Assembly: GCA_002167435.2 (NCBI GenBank)
Contig: NHBR02000119.1
Location: forward strand, 62,001-126,000
Direction of reading: 5' to 3'
Length of the DNA: 64,000 nucleotides
Origin: Allomuricauda sp. TMED12
GTDB lineage: Bacteria; Bacteroidota; Bacteroidia; Flavobacteriales; Flavobacteriaceae
Shown: piece after piece, positions 44,863-53,609 of the stretch
Layout of the letters: each line of letters opens with the position of its first letter
Position numbering within the stretch: position 1 is the first letter of the stretch
The notes under the pieces: model-generated
The model's database searches: none
What the model saw: only the letters and a program-made list of their open reading frames with translations
What the model was told of the DNA's origin: nothing
Position numbers and translations under genes: made by a program

Positions 44863-45582
44863 TTATTTAACGGCTTCAACTATCAAAGCAAGGGTTTCTA
44901 CACTTGAAACAGCCACCTCATCTTCCACTAAATGTTTTGTGGAATTCATACTGATTTTCCCCTCCAAGTTCATCCGGTTTCCGAAGGAAGTGCCCGAACA
45001 ATGAATGGCACGCAGACCAATATCCTTAAATTTTGATGCATTTTTAGTGGAAATTCCTCCACCGCCCATCATAGTGAGTGATGTTTGCTCTTGCCAAGCA
45101 TCAAGATGGTTGATTCCTTGTTCTGCTGATGTCTCGCCACCGGAGGTTAAAATGGTCTGCACACCCATAGCTTCAAGCTGCTTGATAGCTTCCAACGGGT
45201 CAGCGACCCAGTCAAAAGCACGATGAAATGTGAAATGCAAAGATTTCGTCAAATCCACCAATGCCTGAGTTCTTTCCACATCCACCGAAAAATCATCCAT
45301 CAAAATACCAGAAACAATACCATCCACACCTAACTCTTTACAAGCCAAAATATCCGCTTTCATCACTTCAAACTCAGTATCGGAATAGGTGAAATGGCCG
45401 CCCCTGGGACGAATCAAAACATGAACTGGAATATTCAACTCCTTTTTCACCAGTTTTATAAGGCCCATCGATGGGGTAATGCCTCCTACCCCAAGTTCGG
45501 AACAAAGCTCAATCCTATCGGCTCCTGCCCTTTCGGCATTCATGGCGGATTCCAAGGAATTGGCACAAACTTCTACCAGCAT
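44863..45582 (-). CDS. cutC: CutC family protein
   Basis: 239 residues forming a TIM barrel of normal CutC length. It starts MLVEVCANSLESAMNAERAGADRIELCSELGVGGITPS, then HVLIRPRGGHFTYSD, FHRAFDWVADP and TILTSGGETSAEQG. Bacterial CutC was first linked to copper homeostasis, but the evidence is weak; later work on related TIM-barrel proteins makes a metabolic enzyme role possible. It is divergent from the asparaginase gene across 40 bases. Confidence 0.95.
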   Translation of the reverse strand: MLVEVCANSLESAMNAERAGADRIELCSELGVGGITPSMGLIKLVKKELNIPVHVLIRPRGGHFTYSDTEFEVMKADILACKELGVDGIVSGILMDDFSVDVERTQALVDLTKSLHFTFHRAFDWVADPLEAIKQLEAMGVQTILTSGGETSAEQGINHLDAWQEQTSLTMMGGGGISTKNASKFKDIGLRAIHCSGTSFGNRMNLEGKISMNSTKHLVEDEVAVSSVETLALIVEAVK

Positions 45583-45622
45583 ATTGTATCTTTATAACCC
45601 TTAAAATTAAACATACCAAACC

Positions 45623-46624
45623 ATGGAACGACGCAAATTCCTAAAAAATTCCAGCCTATCCGCAGCCGGACTGGTTTCCGCCTCCACATTGGTCGCCTGT
45701 AAAACAGAACCAAAGCCCGAAGCAGTCCCAGCCGCAATGGTACCCACTCCAAATCCTGTAAAGCCAATAGTTGTTTGCACTTGGAACTTTTTCAATGCAT
45801 CCGAAAAAGCTTGGGAAATCTTAAAAGAAGGAGGCAATGCTTTGGATGCTGTGGAGCAAGGAGTAATGGTGGAAGAAGCGGACGAAACCAACGAAACGGT
45901 AGGCAAAGGCGGTAGACCCGACCGCGATGGAAACGTGACCTTGGATGCCTGCATCATGGACAAGGATGGCAATTGCGGTTCTGTGGTTTGCATGCAAAAT
46001 ATTGTGCATCCTGTTTCCGTGGCAAGAAAGGTGATGGAAAAAACCCCTCACATTATTTTGGCTGGTAAAGGAGCAGAGAAGTTTGCTTATGAACAAGGCT
46101 TCAAAAAAGAGGATTTGTTTACCGAAAGTACCCGTAAACAATATGAAGAGTGGTTAAAAACCTCCAACTATGAGACCACCATCAACATAGAAAACCACGA
46201 TACCATTGGTATGTTGGCCATTGACGACAAAGGGGATATTGCAGGCGCTTGCACCACAAGTGGAATGGCCTACAAAGTGGCAGGCCGTGTTGGGGACTCT
46301 CCGATTATCGGCGCTGGACTTTTTATTGACAATGAAGTGGGTGGCGCTACCGCTACAGGAGTTGGGGAAGAAGTCATCCGTACCGTGGGGAGCTTTTTAA
46401 TTGTGGAATTAATGAGACAAGGCAAAAGTCCACAGGAAGCTTGTGAGGAAGGAGTAAAACGCATCATGAAGAAAAACAAAGGTCGAAAAGATTTCCAAAT
46501 CGGCTTTTTAGCCATCAACAAAAATGGAGAAACAGGTGGCTACTGCGTCCACCCAGGATTCACGTATCGGGAATATTCTGATAATGGACACCAAAACCGT
46601 GAAGTAGTCAGCTTTTATGAATAG
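45623..46624 (+). CDS. N4-(beta-N-acetylglucosaminyl)-L-asparaginase/isoaspartyl peptidase family, exported
   Basis: 333 residues. The N-terminus MERRKFLKNSSLSAAGLVSASTLVAC combines a Tat-like twin-arginine motif with a lipobox, so it is an exported folded enzyme, probably anchored. The Ntn-hydrolase nucleophile threonine appears in NHDTIGMLAID near residue 194, where the precursor cleaves itself, followed by GACTTSGMAYKVAGRVGDSPI, a typical glycosylasparaginase segment. It would cleave GlcNAc-Asn links from glycoproteins, or isoaspartyl peptides. In this organism it may help degrade algal or animal glycoproteins. Confidence 0.9.
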   Translation: MERRKFLKNSSLSAAGLVSASTLVACKTEPKPEAVPAAMVPTPNPVKPIVVCTWNFFNASEKAWEILKEGGNALDAVEQGVMVEEADETNETVGKGGRPDRDGNVTLDACIMDKDGNCGSVVCMQNIVHPVSVARKVMEKTPHIILAGKGAEKFAYEQGFKKEDLFTESTRKQYEEWLKTSNYETTINIENHDTIGMLAIDDKGDIAGACTTSGMAYKVAGRVGDSPIIGAGLFIDNEVGGATATGVGEEVIRTVGSFLIVELMRQGKSPQEACEEGVKRIMKKNKGRKDFQIGFLAINKNGETGGYCVHPGFTYREYSDNGHQNREVVSFYE

Positions 46625-46838
46625 AGGTTAGACCCAAGACCGCTTCGCTTTAAGATTCTTGAATCGGGATATCTTGTTTAACTTGACTCTTGATTCCTAT
46701 CTGAAAACACAAGATCTCTGAAATCTTATATCTGCCATCTTGCATCCTTTTAAAAGCAATTCGTACTTTTAATCCCCACCATTTTTTGGTAATAGCTAAT
46801 TGTTTATTGAACATTGATAATTGACAACCGAACAGCAT

Positions 46839-49673
46839 ATGTCCGAACAAAAACGACTTTTTTTACTAGACGCCTACGCACTCATCTTCCGCGGATACTA
46901 CGCCTTGATCAAAAACCCACGAATCAACTCCAAGGGAATGGACACCTCAGCCATTATGGGGTTTGTGAATTCCCTTTTTGATGTGATCAAACGTGAAAAT
47001 CCCGATCATTTGGCGGTGGCTTTCGATAAAGGAGGAAGTGTGGAGCGTACCGAACTTTTTGAAGACTACAAAGCCAATAGAGATGAAACGCCCGATGCCA
47101 TCCGCATTGCGGTGCCCTACATCCAACAAATTTTGGATGCCATGAAAATTCCCGTTGTGGAATTGGAGGGCTATGAGGCGGATGATCTTATCGGAACCTT
47201 GGCCAAACAGGCCGAAAAGGAGAATTACAAAGTCTTTATGGTAACGCCCGACAAGGATTTTGGTCAGTTGGTGAGCGAGAATATATTTATGTACCGCCCT
47301 GCCAGAATGGGCAATGGTATCGAAATTTGGGGCATCCCAGAAATACAGAAACGATTTGGGGTAAAACGTCCAGAACAAGTGATTGATTATTTGGGAATGA
47401 TGGGCGATGCCAGTGACAATATTCCAGGACTACCTGGTGTGGGCGACAAGACAGCCAAAAAGTTCTTGGATCAGTTTGATTCTTTGGAAGGCCTCTTGGC
47501 CAATACCGACCAACTGAAAGGCAAAATGAAAGAAAAAGTAGAGGACAATGCCGAGTTGGGTCGCTTGTCTAGAAAGTTGGCTGAGATTAAAACCGACTGT
47601 GATGTGCAATTCCATGCGGAGGATTACGAAATGTGTCCGCCAGATGCCGAAAAAGTACAGGAAATCTTCGAAGAACTCGAATTCCGAAGATTAAAAGACC
47701 AATTCATCAAAATATTTACGGGCGAAGCGGAAGCAAGCACCCAAGTAACCAGCACCAAAACGGCCAAAGAAGAAGCCAAAGTGGCCGGAAGTGGTCAGTT
47801 TACCCTATTTGGCGGAGATCCTTCAGACGCTGCAGCCACCATTAAAGATGTTAATAGCCGAAAAACCATTGCCGATGTTTCCCATTTTTACCAGAACGTA
47901 AAAAAAGGGTTGGACATGGAGCTCTTTTTGGAAATGCTGATGAAGCAACCTTCCGTCTGTTTTGATACGGAGACCACTTCACTGAATCCATTGGATGCGG
48001 AATTGGTGGGCATTGCTTTCAGTTGGTCGCCGGGCAAGGGATTTTATGTACCCTTCCCCGACAATGAGAATGATGCCCAACCCTTAATTGAAAAGCTTCG
48101 ACCATTTTTTGAATCGGAGAATATTGAAAAAGTAGGCCAAAACCTTAAATACGACATCAAAGTGATGCAAAACTACGGTGTGGAGGTCAAGGGCAAGTTG
48201 TTCGACACCATGTTGGCCCACTACCTCATCAACCCCGATATGCGCCACAATATGGATGTGCTGTCCGAGACCTATCTCAACTACACCCCTATTTCCATTA
48301 CCGAGCTTATTGGCAAAAAAGGTAAGAACCAGCTCAGTATGCGACAGGTTCCTTTGGAAAAGCAAACAGAATATGCCGTAGAAGATGCCGATATCACCTT
48401 TCAATTGGGGCTAAAATTTACTCCAGAGCTCAAAGAAGCCCATACCGACAAATTGTTTGATGAAATTGAGATTCCACTGGTCCGTGTATTGGCAGACATG
48501 GAACTGGAAGGTATTAATCTGGACAAGGATTACCTGAATGGTCTTTCGGAACAATTGGATATAGACATCAAGGGGCTGGAGAAAAAAATATATAAAGAGG
48601 CGGGTGAGGAATTCAACATTGCCTCCCCAAAACAGTTGGGCGAGATTCTTTTTGGCAAATTGAAACTGGTGGACAAACCGAAAAAGACGAAAACAGGGCA
48701 ATTTTCCACTTCAGAAGATGTGCTCTCCTACTTGGCAAAGGACCATGAGATTATTAAAGATGTATTGGACTATCGCGGATTGGCCAAACTAAAAAGTACG
48801 TATGTAGATGCATTGCCCAACGAAGTACAGGAAAAAACAGGTCGGGTACATACCGATTACATGCAGACGGTGGCCGCTACGGGCCGTTTGAGCAGTAACA
48901 ACCCTAACCTGCAAAATATCCCCATCCGCACGGAAAGGGGTCGACAGGTGCGAAAGGCCTTTATACCACGAGATGAAAATTACGTATTGTTGGCTGCGGA
49001 TTATTCCCAAATAGAACTGCGTATTATCGCTGCGTTGAGCGAAGAAGACACCATGATCTCCGCTTTTAAAAATGGAGAAGATATTCACGCTTCCACGGCA
49101 TCAAAAGTATTTAATGTGCCGATTGATGAAGTGACCCGCGAACAGCGTAGCAATGCCAAAACCGTAAACTTCGGTATTATTTACGGGGTATCTGCCTTCG
49201 GGTTGAGCAACCAAACCGATTTAAGCCGTTCCGAAGCCAAGGAATTGATTGACACCTATTACAAGACCTATCCCAAATTGCGCAACTATATGAGCGAGCA
49301 AGTGGACTTTGCCCGTGAGCATGGCTATGTGCAAACGGTTTTGGGTCGTCGCCGATATCTAAAAGATATCAATGCGGGCAACCAGGTGGTACGTGGAGCC
49401 GCAGAGCGAAACGCGGTGAACGCTCCCATTCAAGGAAGTGCTGCGGACATCATCAAGATTGCAATGATCAACATCCATAAAAAACTTTCGGAAGGCAAGT
49501 ACAAGACCAAAATGTTGCTACAGGTACATGATGAATTGGTGTTCGATTGTTACAAACCCGAATTGGAGGAAATGAAAGAACTCATTAAATCCGAAATGGA
49601 GCACGCTTACGAGCTATCCGTACCCTTGGATGTTGAAGTGGGTATTGGCGAGAATTGGTTGGAGGCGCATTAA
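46839..49673 (+). CDS. polA: DNA polymerase I
   Basis: 944 residues from the ATG at 46839; an upstream TTG at 46821 is less likely. Three domains: a 5'-3' exonuclease (about 1-290, with EGYEADDLIGTLA and GDASDNIPGLPGVGDKTA), a 3'-5' proofreading exonuclease (about 345-530, FDTETTSLN with Asp and Glu metal ligands kept), and the polymerase domain (about 560-944, with LLAADYSQIELRI and VHDELVFD). Both exonucleases look intact. It fills gaps and removes RNA primers. It is followed by an A+T-rich gene that seems to have inserted between polA and an MFS transporter gene. Confidence 0.97.
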   Translation: MSEQKRLFLLDAYALIFRGYYALIKNPRINSKGMDTSAIMGFVNSLFDVIKRENPDHLAVAFDKGGSVERTELFEDYKANRDETPDAIRIAVPYIQQILDAMKIPVVELEGYEADDLIGTLAKQAEKENYKVFMVTPDKDFGQLVSENIFMYRPARMGNGIEIWGIPEIQKRFGVKRPEQVIDYLGMMGDASDNIPGLPGVGDKTAKKFLDQFDSLEGLLANTDQLKGKMKEKVEDNAELGRLSRKLAEIKTDCDVQFHAEDYEMCPPDAEKVQEIFEELEFRRLKDQFIKIFTGEAEASTQVTSTKTAKEEAKVAGSGQFTLFGGDPSDAAATIKDVNSRKTIADVSHFYQNVKKGLDMELFLEMLMKQPSVCFDTETTSLNPLDAELVGIAFSWSPGKGFYVPFPDNENDAQPLIEKLRPFFESENIEKVGQNLKYDIKVMQNYGVEVKGKLFDTMLAHYLINPDMRHNMDVLSETYLNYTPISITELIGKKGKNQLSMRQVPLEKQTEYAVEDADITFQLGLKFTPELKEAHTDKLFDEIEIPLVRVLADMELEGINLDKDYLNGLSEQLDIDIKGLEKKIYKEAGEEFNIASPKQLGEILFGKLKLVDKPKKTKTGQFSTSEDVLSYLAKDHEIIKDVLDYRGLAKLKSTYVDALPNEVQEKTGRVHTDYMQTVAATGRLSSNNPNLQNIPIRTERGRQVRKAFIPRDENYVLLAADYSQIELRIIAALSEEDTMISAFKNGEDIHASTASKVFNVPIDEVTREQRSNAKTVNFGIIYGVSAFGLSNQTDLSRSEAKELIDTYYKTYPKLRNYMSEQVDFAREHGYVQTVLGRRRYLKDINAGNQVVRGAAERNAVNAPIQGSAADIIKIAMINIHKKLSEGKYKTKMLLQVHDELVFDCYKPELEEMKELIKSEMEHAYELSVPLDVEVGIGENWLEAH

Positions 49674-49704
49674 ATCCTTAATAATGTAATCTTGAGGCAA
49701 TTCA

Positions 49705-51021
49705 ATGGAAAGCTATATTGGTAAAATACAATCTCCCCATACAGAGAATGAAACTATTGATTCTGTTCGTCTCCATTTAAACAACAATAATATAGAAGTT
49801 GAATTTAATTCAAATGGAGGTAGATTTGACAACATCAAAATATTGATTGGAATATTTAATGGGTTAGGAAAAGTTACTTTAGTCAACTGTCAAAATATTG
49901 GTGTGTCCGTTGGAGCCGGAGGTGATATAAGAAAATATAATGCTGAATATTTATTAATAGGTGACTTTTTAAATGACCTCGACTCATGCTTTTTCAAAAA
50001 AGTTACCGTGTTAATGAATGGTTTACTTGACTGGACAAAAATTTCATCTGTAAAGAACAATTTGTTTATCGATAAAAAATTAGAAATCAAAGAAATCGAA
50101 TCTATTGAAATCTATAAATCAAATGATATTTCTATTGAACTTTTTCCTTCTTACAGAATTAACTTGAAAAGGGAAAACAATCTAATTACGATTTCTGAAA
50201 ACACAGGTTTTAGAATCAAATCTTTAAAAGAAAACATAAACATTTGGAGTTACTTAAGCTTAATTACAGAATTGAAAAAATTCTTTTTCTTAATTGGTAA
50301 TTTAAGTACACACACTGAAAGAACTAACTTCTTTATAGACAAAGAAGAACCCATTACCCTCTTTTGGTCTGGCAATAACTCAGTTGGCTCAACTTCATAT
50401 TCAAGCCCTAAAATTAAGTTTGAACAAATAAAACATAACCTTAATGAAATAATTCACAACTGGTTTGAAAAAAAAGATTTACAAACTAGTGTGGACTTAA
50501 TATTGGAGAAAACATCAAACAATAATTTAAGTATAGAAAATTTCTTCTTAAATAACTGTTTCTCAATAGAAACTTTCCATAGGCGATTCCGAAATTATAA
50601 GCTTTTTCAAAAATCTGAATTTAAAGAAATTAAGGAAAAATTGTTTTCCAATAATTTAGATAAGGATATTAAAAAATTAATTGAAAGTAGTCTAGCACAC
50701 ATAAATGAACCCAACTTTAGAAATAGGCTAAATGATTTTAAATCTGAATTTGATGTTTTACTTCCAAACGAATGGATTGCGGATGACTATATTAACAGAA
50801 TAGTTAAAACTCGTAATTATTTGGTGCATAGAAGTAGTAAAAAAAATGTTTTTGATGAATTTGAGATGAAATTTGCAGCCATGTTCATAGAATCAATTGT
50901 AAAAGTTAATATTTTCAGAACCCTTGGAATCGAAGAAAACATAATTGATGAATTATTAATTGATTCTGGAAAAAAAATTAGAAGTAGTTACAATTCAAAT
51001 AAGAAAACTACTGAAATATAA
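49705..51021 (+). CDS. HEPN-domain protein resembling ApeA-type phage-defence nuclease
   Basis: 438 residues. The N-terminal two-thirds are beta-rich and unlike any enzyme I recognise; the C-terminal third is helical and contains RNYLVH near residue 370 within KTRNYLVHRSSKK, the R-x4-H RNase motif of HEPN domains. A beta-rich ligand-sensing N-terminus with a C-terminal HEPN RNase is the layout of ApeA (Apea-like HEPN), a single-gene abortive-infection system. The gene is visibly more A+T-rich, with Asn/Lys/Ile-rich codons, than polA before it and the MFS gene after it, suggesting transfer. The match to ApeA is by layout only. Confidence 0.68.
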   Translation: MESYIGKIQSPHTENETIDSVRLHLNNNNIEVEFNSNGGRFDNIKILIGIFNGLGKVTLVNCQNIGVSVGAGGDIRKYNAEYLLIGDFLNDLDSCFFKKVTVLMNGLLDWTKISSVKNNLFIDKKLEIKEIESIEIYKSNDISIELFPSYRINLKRENNLITISENTGFRIKSLKENINIWSYLSLITELKKFFFLIGNLSTHTERTNFFIDKEEPITLFWSGNNSVGSTSYSSPKIKFEQIKHNLNEIIHNWFEKKDLQTSVDLILEKTSNNNLSIENFFLNNCFSIETFHRRFRNYKLFQKSEFKEIKEKLFSNNLDKDIKKLIESSLAHINEPNFRNRLNDFKSEFDVLLPNEWIADDYINRIVKTRNYLVHRSSKKNVFDEFEMKFAAMFIESIVKVNIFRTLGIEENIIDELLIDSGKKIRSSYNSNKKTTEI

Positions 51022-51043
51022 TTTTGGATATGATAAATTCCAA

Positions 51044-52228
51044 ATGAAACCCTCCAAAATCATATTGCCCATTATCGTGCTGTCGCAGTTTTGCTGTACT
51101 TCGCTTTGGTTTGCGGGCAATGGGGTAATGCCCGACTTGGTAACCACCTTTGGGTTGAGTGAGAGTGCCGTGGGGCATTTGACCTCAGCGGTACAGTTTG
51201 GGTTTATTATCGGCACCCTGGTCTTCGCTATTTTATCCATTGCCGATCGGTTTTCACCATCCAAAGTATTTTTTTCCTGTGCCGTTTTGGGTGCATTGTT
51301 CAATTTAGGGGTGGTTTGGGAAGGCAACAGCCTAGTCAGCCTTCTTTCCTTTAGGTTTTTTACAGGGTTTTTCCTAGCGGGCATCTATCCCGTTGGAATG
51401 AAAATAGCCGCAGATTATTTCGAAAAAGGATTGGGCAAATCCCTGGGCTTTTTGGTCGGTGCTTTGGTGGTCGGGACTGCATTTCCCCATTTGTTAAAAG
51501 AAATGACCCACACTTTTTCATGGAAAGCCGTTTTAATGGCCACCTCCTGCTTGGCCGTTTTGGGCGGTACACTTATGGTGAGTCTGGTTCCAAATGGCCC
51601 GTTCCGAAAACAGAGTCAACAATTACAACTATCCGCCTTTTTAAAAGTGTTCCAGAACAACAACTTTCGCTCAGCCGCCTTCGGATATTTTGGGCACATG
51701 TGGGAACTCTATACCTTTTGGGCCTTTGTACCCATAATGTTGTCCACATATACGTTTCTGCATCCAACTACTTCGTTCAATATTCCTTTGTTATCCTTCC
51801 TCATCATAGGTATCGGCGGGGTAGCCTGTGTATTGGGAGGCTATTTGTCGCAAGGTATGGGAACCAAGCGAGTGGCATTTATGGCGCTTTTGCTTTCCGG
51901 TGCTTGCTGTTTGATTTCCCCTTTGCTATTTGCTCAGGAATCCGAGGTAGGCTTTGTTGCTTTCCTAATTTTTTGGGGTATGGTGGTTATTGCCGATTCC
52001 CCCTTATTTTCCACCTTAGTGGCACAGAATGCATCAGCCGAAATAAAGGGAACAGCACTGACCATTGTGAACTGTATAGGTTTTGCCATCACCATTGTCA
52101 GCATTCAATTACTTAATGAAATGCGCACTTGGACGAATTCCAATATGGTTTATATGTTGTTGGCATTGGGGCCAATTTTGGGTTTGGTTGCTTTGATTTC
52201 AAAAAACAGCACATCAAAGGTCAAATAG
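51044..52228 (+). CDS. Major facilitator superfamily transporter
   Basis: 394 residues from the ATG at 51044; a longer frame from 50960 would overlap the HEPN gene by 60 bases and has no helix there. Twelve hydrophobic segments are visible, with the loop between helices 2 and 3 as AILSIADRFSPSKVFF, the MFS motif A position. The substrate is unknown; the general form is of a sugar- or drug-type exporter/importer. It starts 22 bases after the HEPN gene and its G+C content returns to the local normal. Confidence 0.88.
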   Translation: MKPSKIILPIIVLSQFCCTSLWFAGNGVMPDLVTTFGLSESAVGHLTSAVQFGFIIGTLVFAILSIADRFSPSKVFFSCAVLGALFNLGVVWEGNSLVSLLSFRFFTGFFLAGIYPVGMKIAADYFEKGLGKSLGFLVGALVVGTAFPHLLKEMTHTFSWKAVLMATSCLAVLGGTLMVSLVPNGPFRKQSQQLQLSAFLKVFQNNNFRSAAFGYFGHMWELYTFWAFVPIMLSTYTFLHPTTSFNIPLLSFLIIGIGGVACVLGGYLSQGMGTKRVAFMALLLSGACCLISPLLFAQESEVGFVAFLIFWGMVVIADSPLFSTLVAQNASAEIKGTALTIVNCIGFAITIVSIQLLNEMRTWTNSNMVYMLLALGPILGLVALISKNSTSKVK

Positions 52229-52325
52229 TCAACCTTACTTTCACCAAATAAATGCCTATCTTGAATCATCTTTTTTTTGAATCAATTTCAAATACTCACA
52301 TCACATCAAACTAAACTGCACTAAA

Positions 52326-53144
52326 ATGAAATTTATCAAACTCCTAATGCTATCGATAACGGTAGCATTGGCAAGCTGCGAAAATCCAAAGTCTGAAACA
52401 AAGGACACGGTAGAAACACCTGAAACTGTTCAAGATGAACGTGAATTCTATCAAATAAAAATCTATTCCTTTAGTTCCGAAGACCAAATAGTTACCGTGG
52501 ACAATTACCTGAAAAATGCCTTTATTCCAGCCGTTAAAAAACAGGGCATAGACAAGGTGGGCGTTTTTAAATTCCGTACCAATGAAACCGATACGGTCCA
52601 GAAAACCTATGTGCTTCTTCCGTTCGAAAGTTTAGAGCAATTCAAGACACTGGACACAAAACTCTTGGAGGATGGGGAATACACCTCAGCTGGGAGTGAC
52701 TACATCAATGCAAATTATGATAATCCTCCCTACGATCATATAGAATCCATTGTGCTGAAAGCTTTCACAGATATGCCTATTATGCAAGTTCCCAATTTGA
52801 ATGGGCCACGCGAGGATCGTATTTATGAATTACGTAGCTACGAATCCCCAACGGAAAAGTATTATCGCAATAAGGTGGATATGTTCAATGCCGGTGGTGA
52901 AATACTTCTTTTTGACCGATTGGATTTCAACGCTGTATTTTATGGCGAGGTACTTTCCGGGCCCAAAATGCCCAATTTGATGTATATGACCACCCACGAC
53001 AATATGGCAAGCAGGGAAAAGAATTGGGAAGCTTTTGTGGATTCCCCGGAATGGAAGGAACTTATTGCCATGCCCAAGTATGAGAACAATGTCAACCATG
53101 CCGATATTTGGTTCTTGTACCCTACCGAATACTCGGATTATTGA
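52326..53144 (+). CDS. NIPSNAP family lipoprotein
   Basis: 272 residues with a lipoprotein signal ending LASC (Cys19). Two NIPSNAP-like ferredoxin-fold halves are visible: FYQIKIYSFSSEDQIVTVDNY in the first and RIYELRSYESPTEKYYRNKVDMF in the second. NIPSNAP proteins are small binding or sensing domains; bacterial exported versions have no assigned role. A thioredoxin-like gene follows 11 bases later and is probably co-transcribed. Confidence 0.85.
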   Translation: MKFIKLLMLSITVALASCENPKSETKDTVETPETVQDEREFYQIKIYSFSSEDQIVTVDNYLKNAFIPAVKKQGIDKVGVFKFRTNETDTVQKTYVLLPFESLEQFKTLDTKLLEDGEYTSAGSDYINANYDNPPYDHIESIVLKAFTDMPIMQVPNLNGPREDRIYELRSYESPTEKYYRNKVDMFNAGGEILLFDRLDFNAVFYGEVLSGPKMPNLMYMTTHDNMASREKNWEAFVDSPEWKELIAMPKYENNVNHADIWFLYPTEYSDY

Positions 53145-53155
53145 TTGTATCCCAG

Positions 53156-53440
53156 ATGACCGAAACACAGACCATAGAACTCATTTATTTTACAGGAAAA
53201 ACCTGCGGTGTCTGCAAAGTGCTGAAACCAAAACTTCTCGAAGCGGTCCAAGAGAACTTTCCAGAAGTCAATATTCGGGTAGTTGATGTGGAAGAAGAAG
53301 TGGAATTTACCGGACAATCCATGGTGTTTACTTTGCCGGTGGTTATCATCAAAGTTGATGACAAAGAAATGGCCCGGTTCGCTCGAAGTTTTTCAGTATA
53401 TGAGGTTTTAAACAAATTAAAGCGATTGGAAGGTGAGTAG
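53156..53440 (+). CDS. Small thioredoxin-family protein with CGVC active site
   Basis: 94 residues from the ATG at 53156. The redox motif is CGVC in YFTGKTCGVCKVLKPKL, and the cis-proline region is TLPVVIIKVD. It is cytoplasmic (no signal peptide). It should act as a disulfide reductase, unlike the CxxC-less thioredoxin fold at 41474. It starts 11 bases after the NIPSNAP gene stops. Confidence 0.9.
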   Translation: MTETQTIELIYFTGKTCGVCKVLKPKLLEAVQENFPEVNIRVVDVEEEVEFTGQSMVFTLPVVIIKVDDKEMARFARSFSVYEVLNKLKRLEGE

Positions 53441-53609
53441 TTGGGCTACGCATATTCCAAAAAAGGTTTGGAAATCCATATTTGGAGAACTCCAAACTCA
53501 TAACAATAAAACAAAAGCAAACAAATCATCTTTCGATGTTTTCCTTAATTTTAAAGCAAAGGGATAGGAGCTATCCTTTGTACTACCATAAAAACTAATC
53601 TTCAACCCA

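Noticed and set aside
46625-46838. Region of diverged direct repeats before polA (TCTTGAATC, ACTCTTGATTCC, AAGATCTC)
   Set aside because: Looks like a decayed flavobacterial intergenic repeat, but the copies are too diverged to set boundaries.
50960-51043. Longer start for the MFS transporter overlapping the HEPN gene
   Set aside because: The added residues are in an A+T-rich frame of the HEPN gene and lack transporter character; the ATG at 51044 fits the family.
53481-53496. TTTGGAG-AA-CTCCAAA hairpin between the thioredoxin-like and tricorn-like genes
   Set aside because: The 2-base loop is too small for a stable hairpin as written and no T-run follows.
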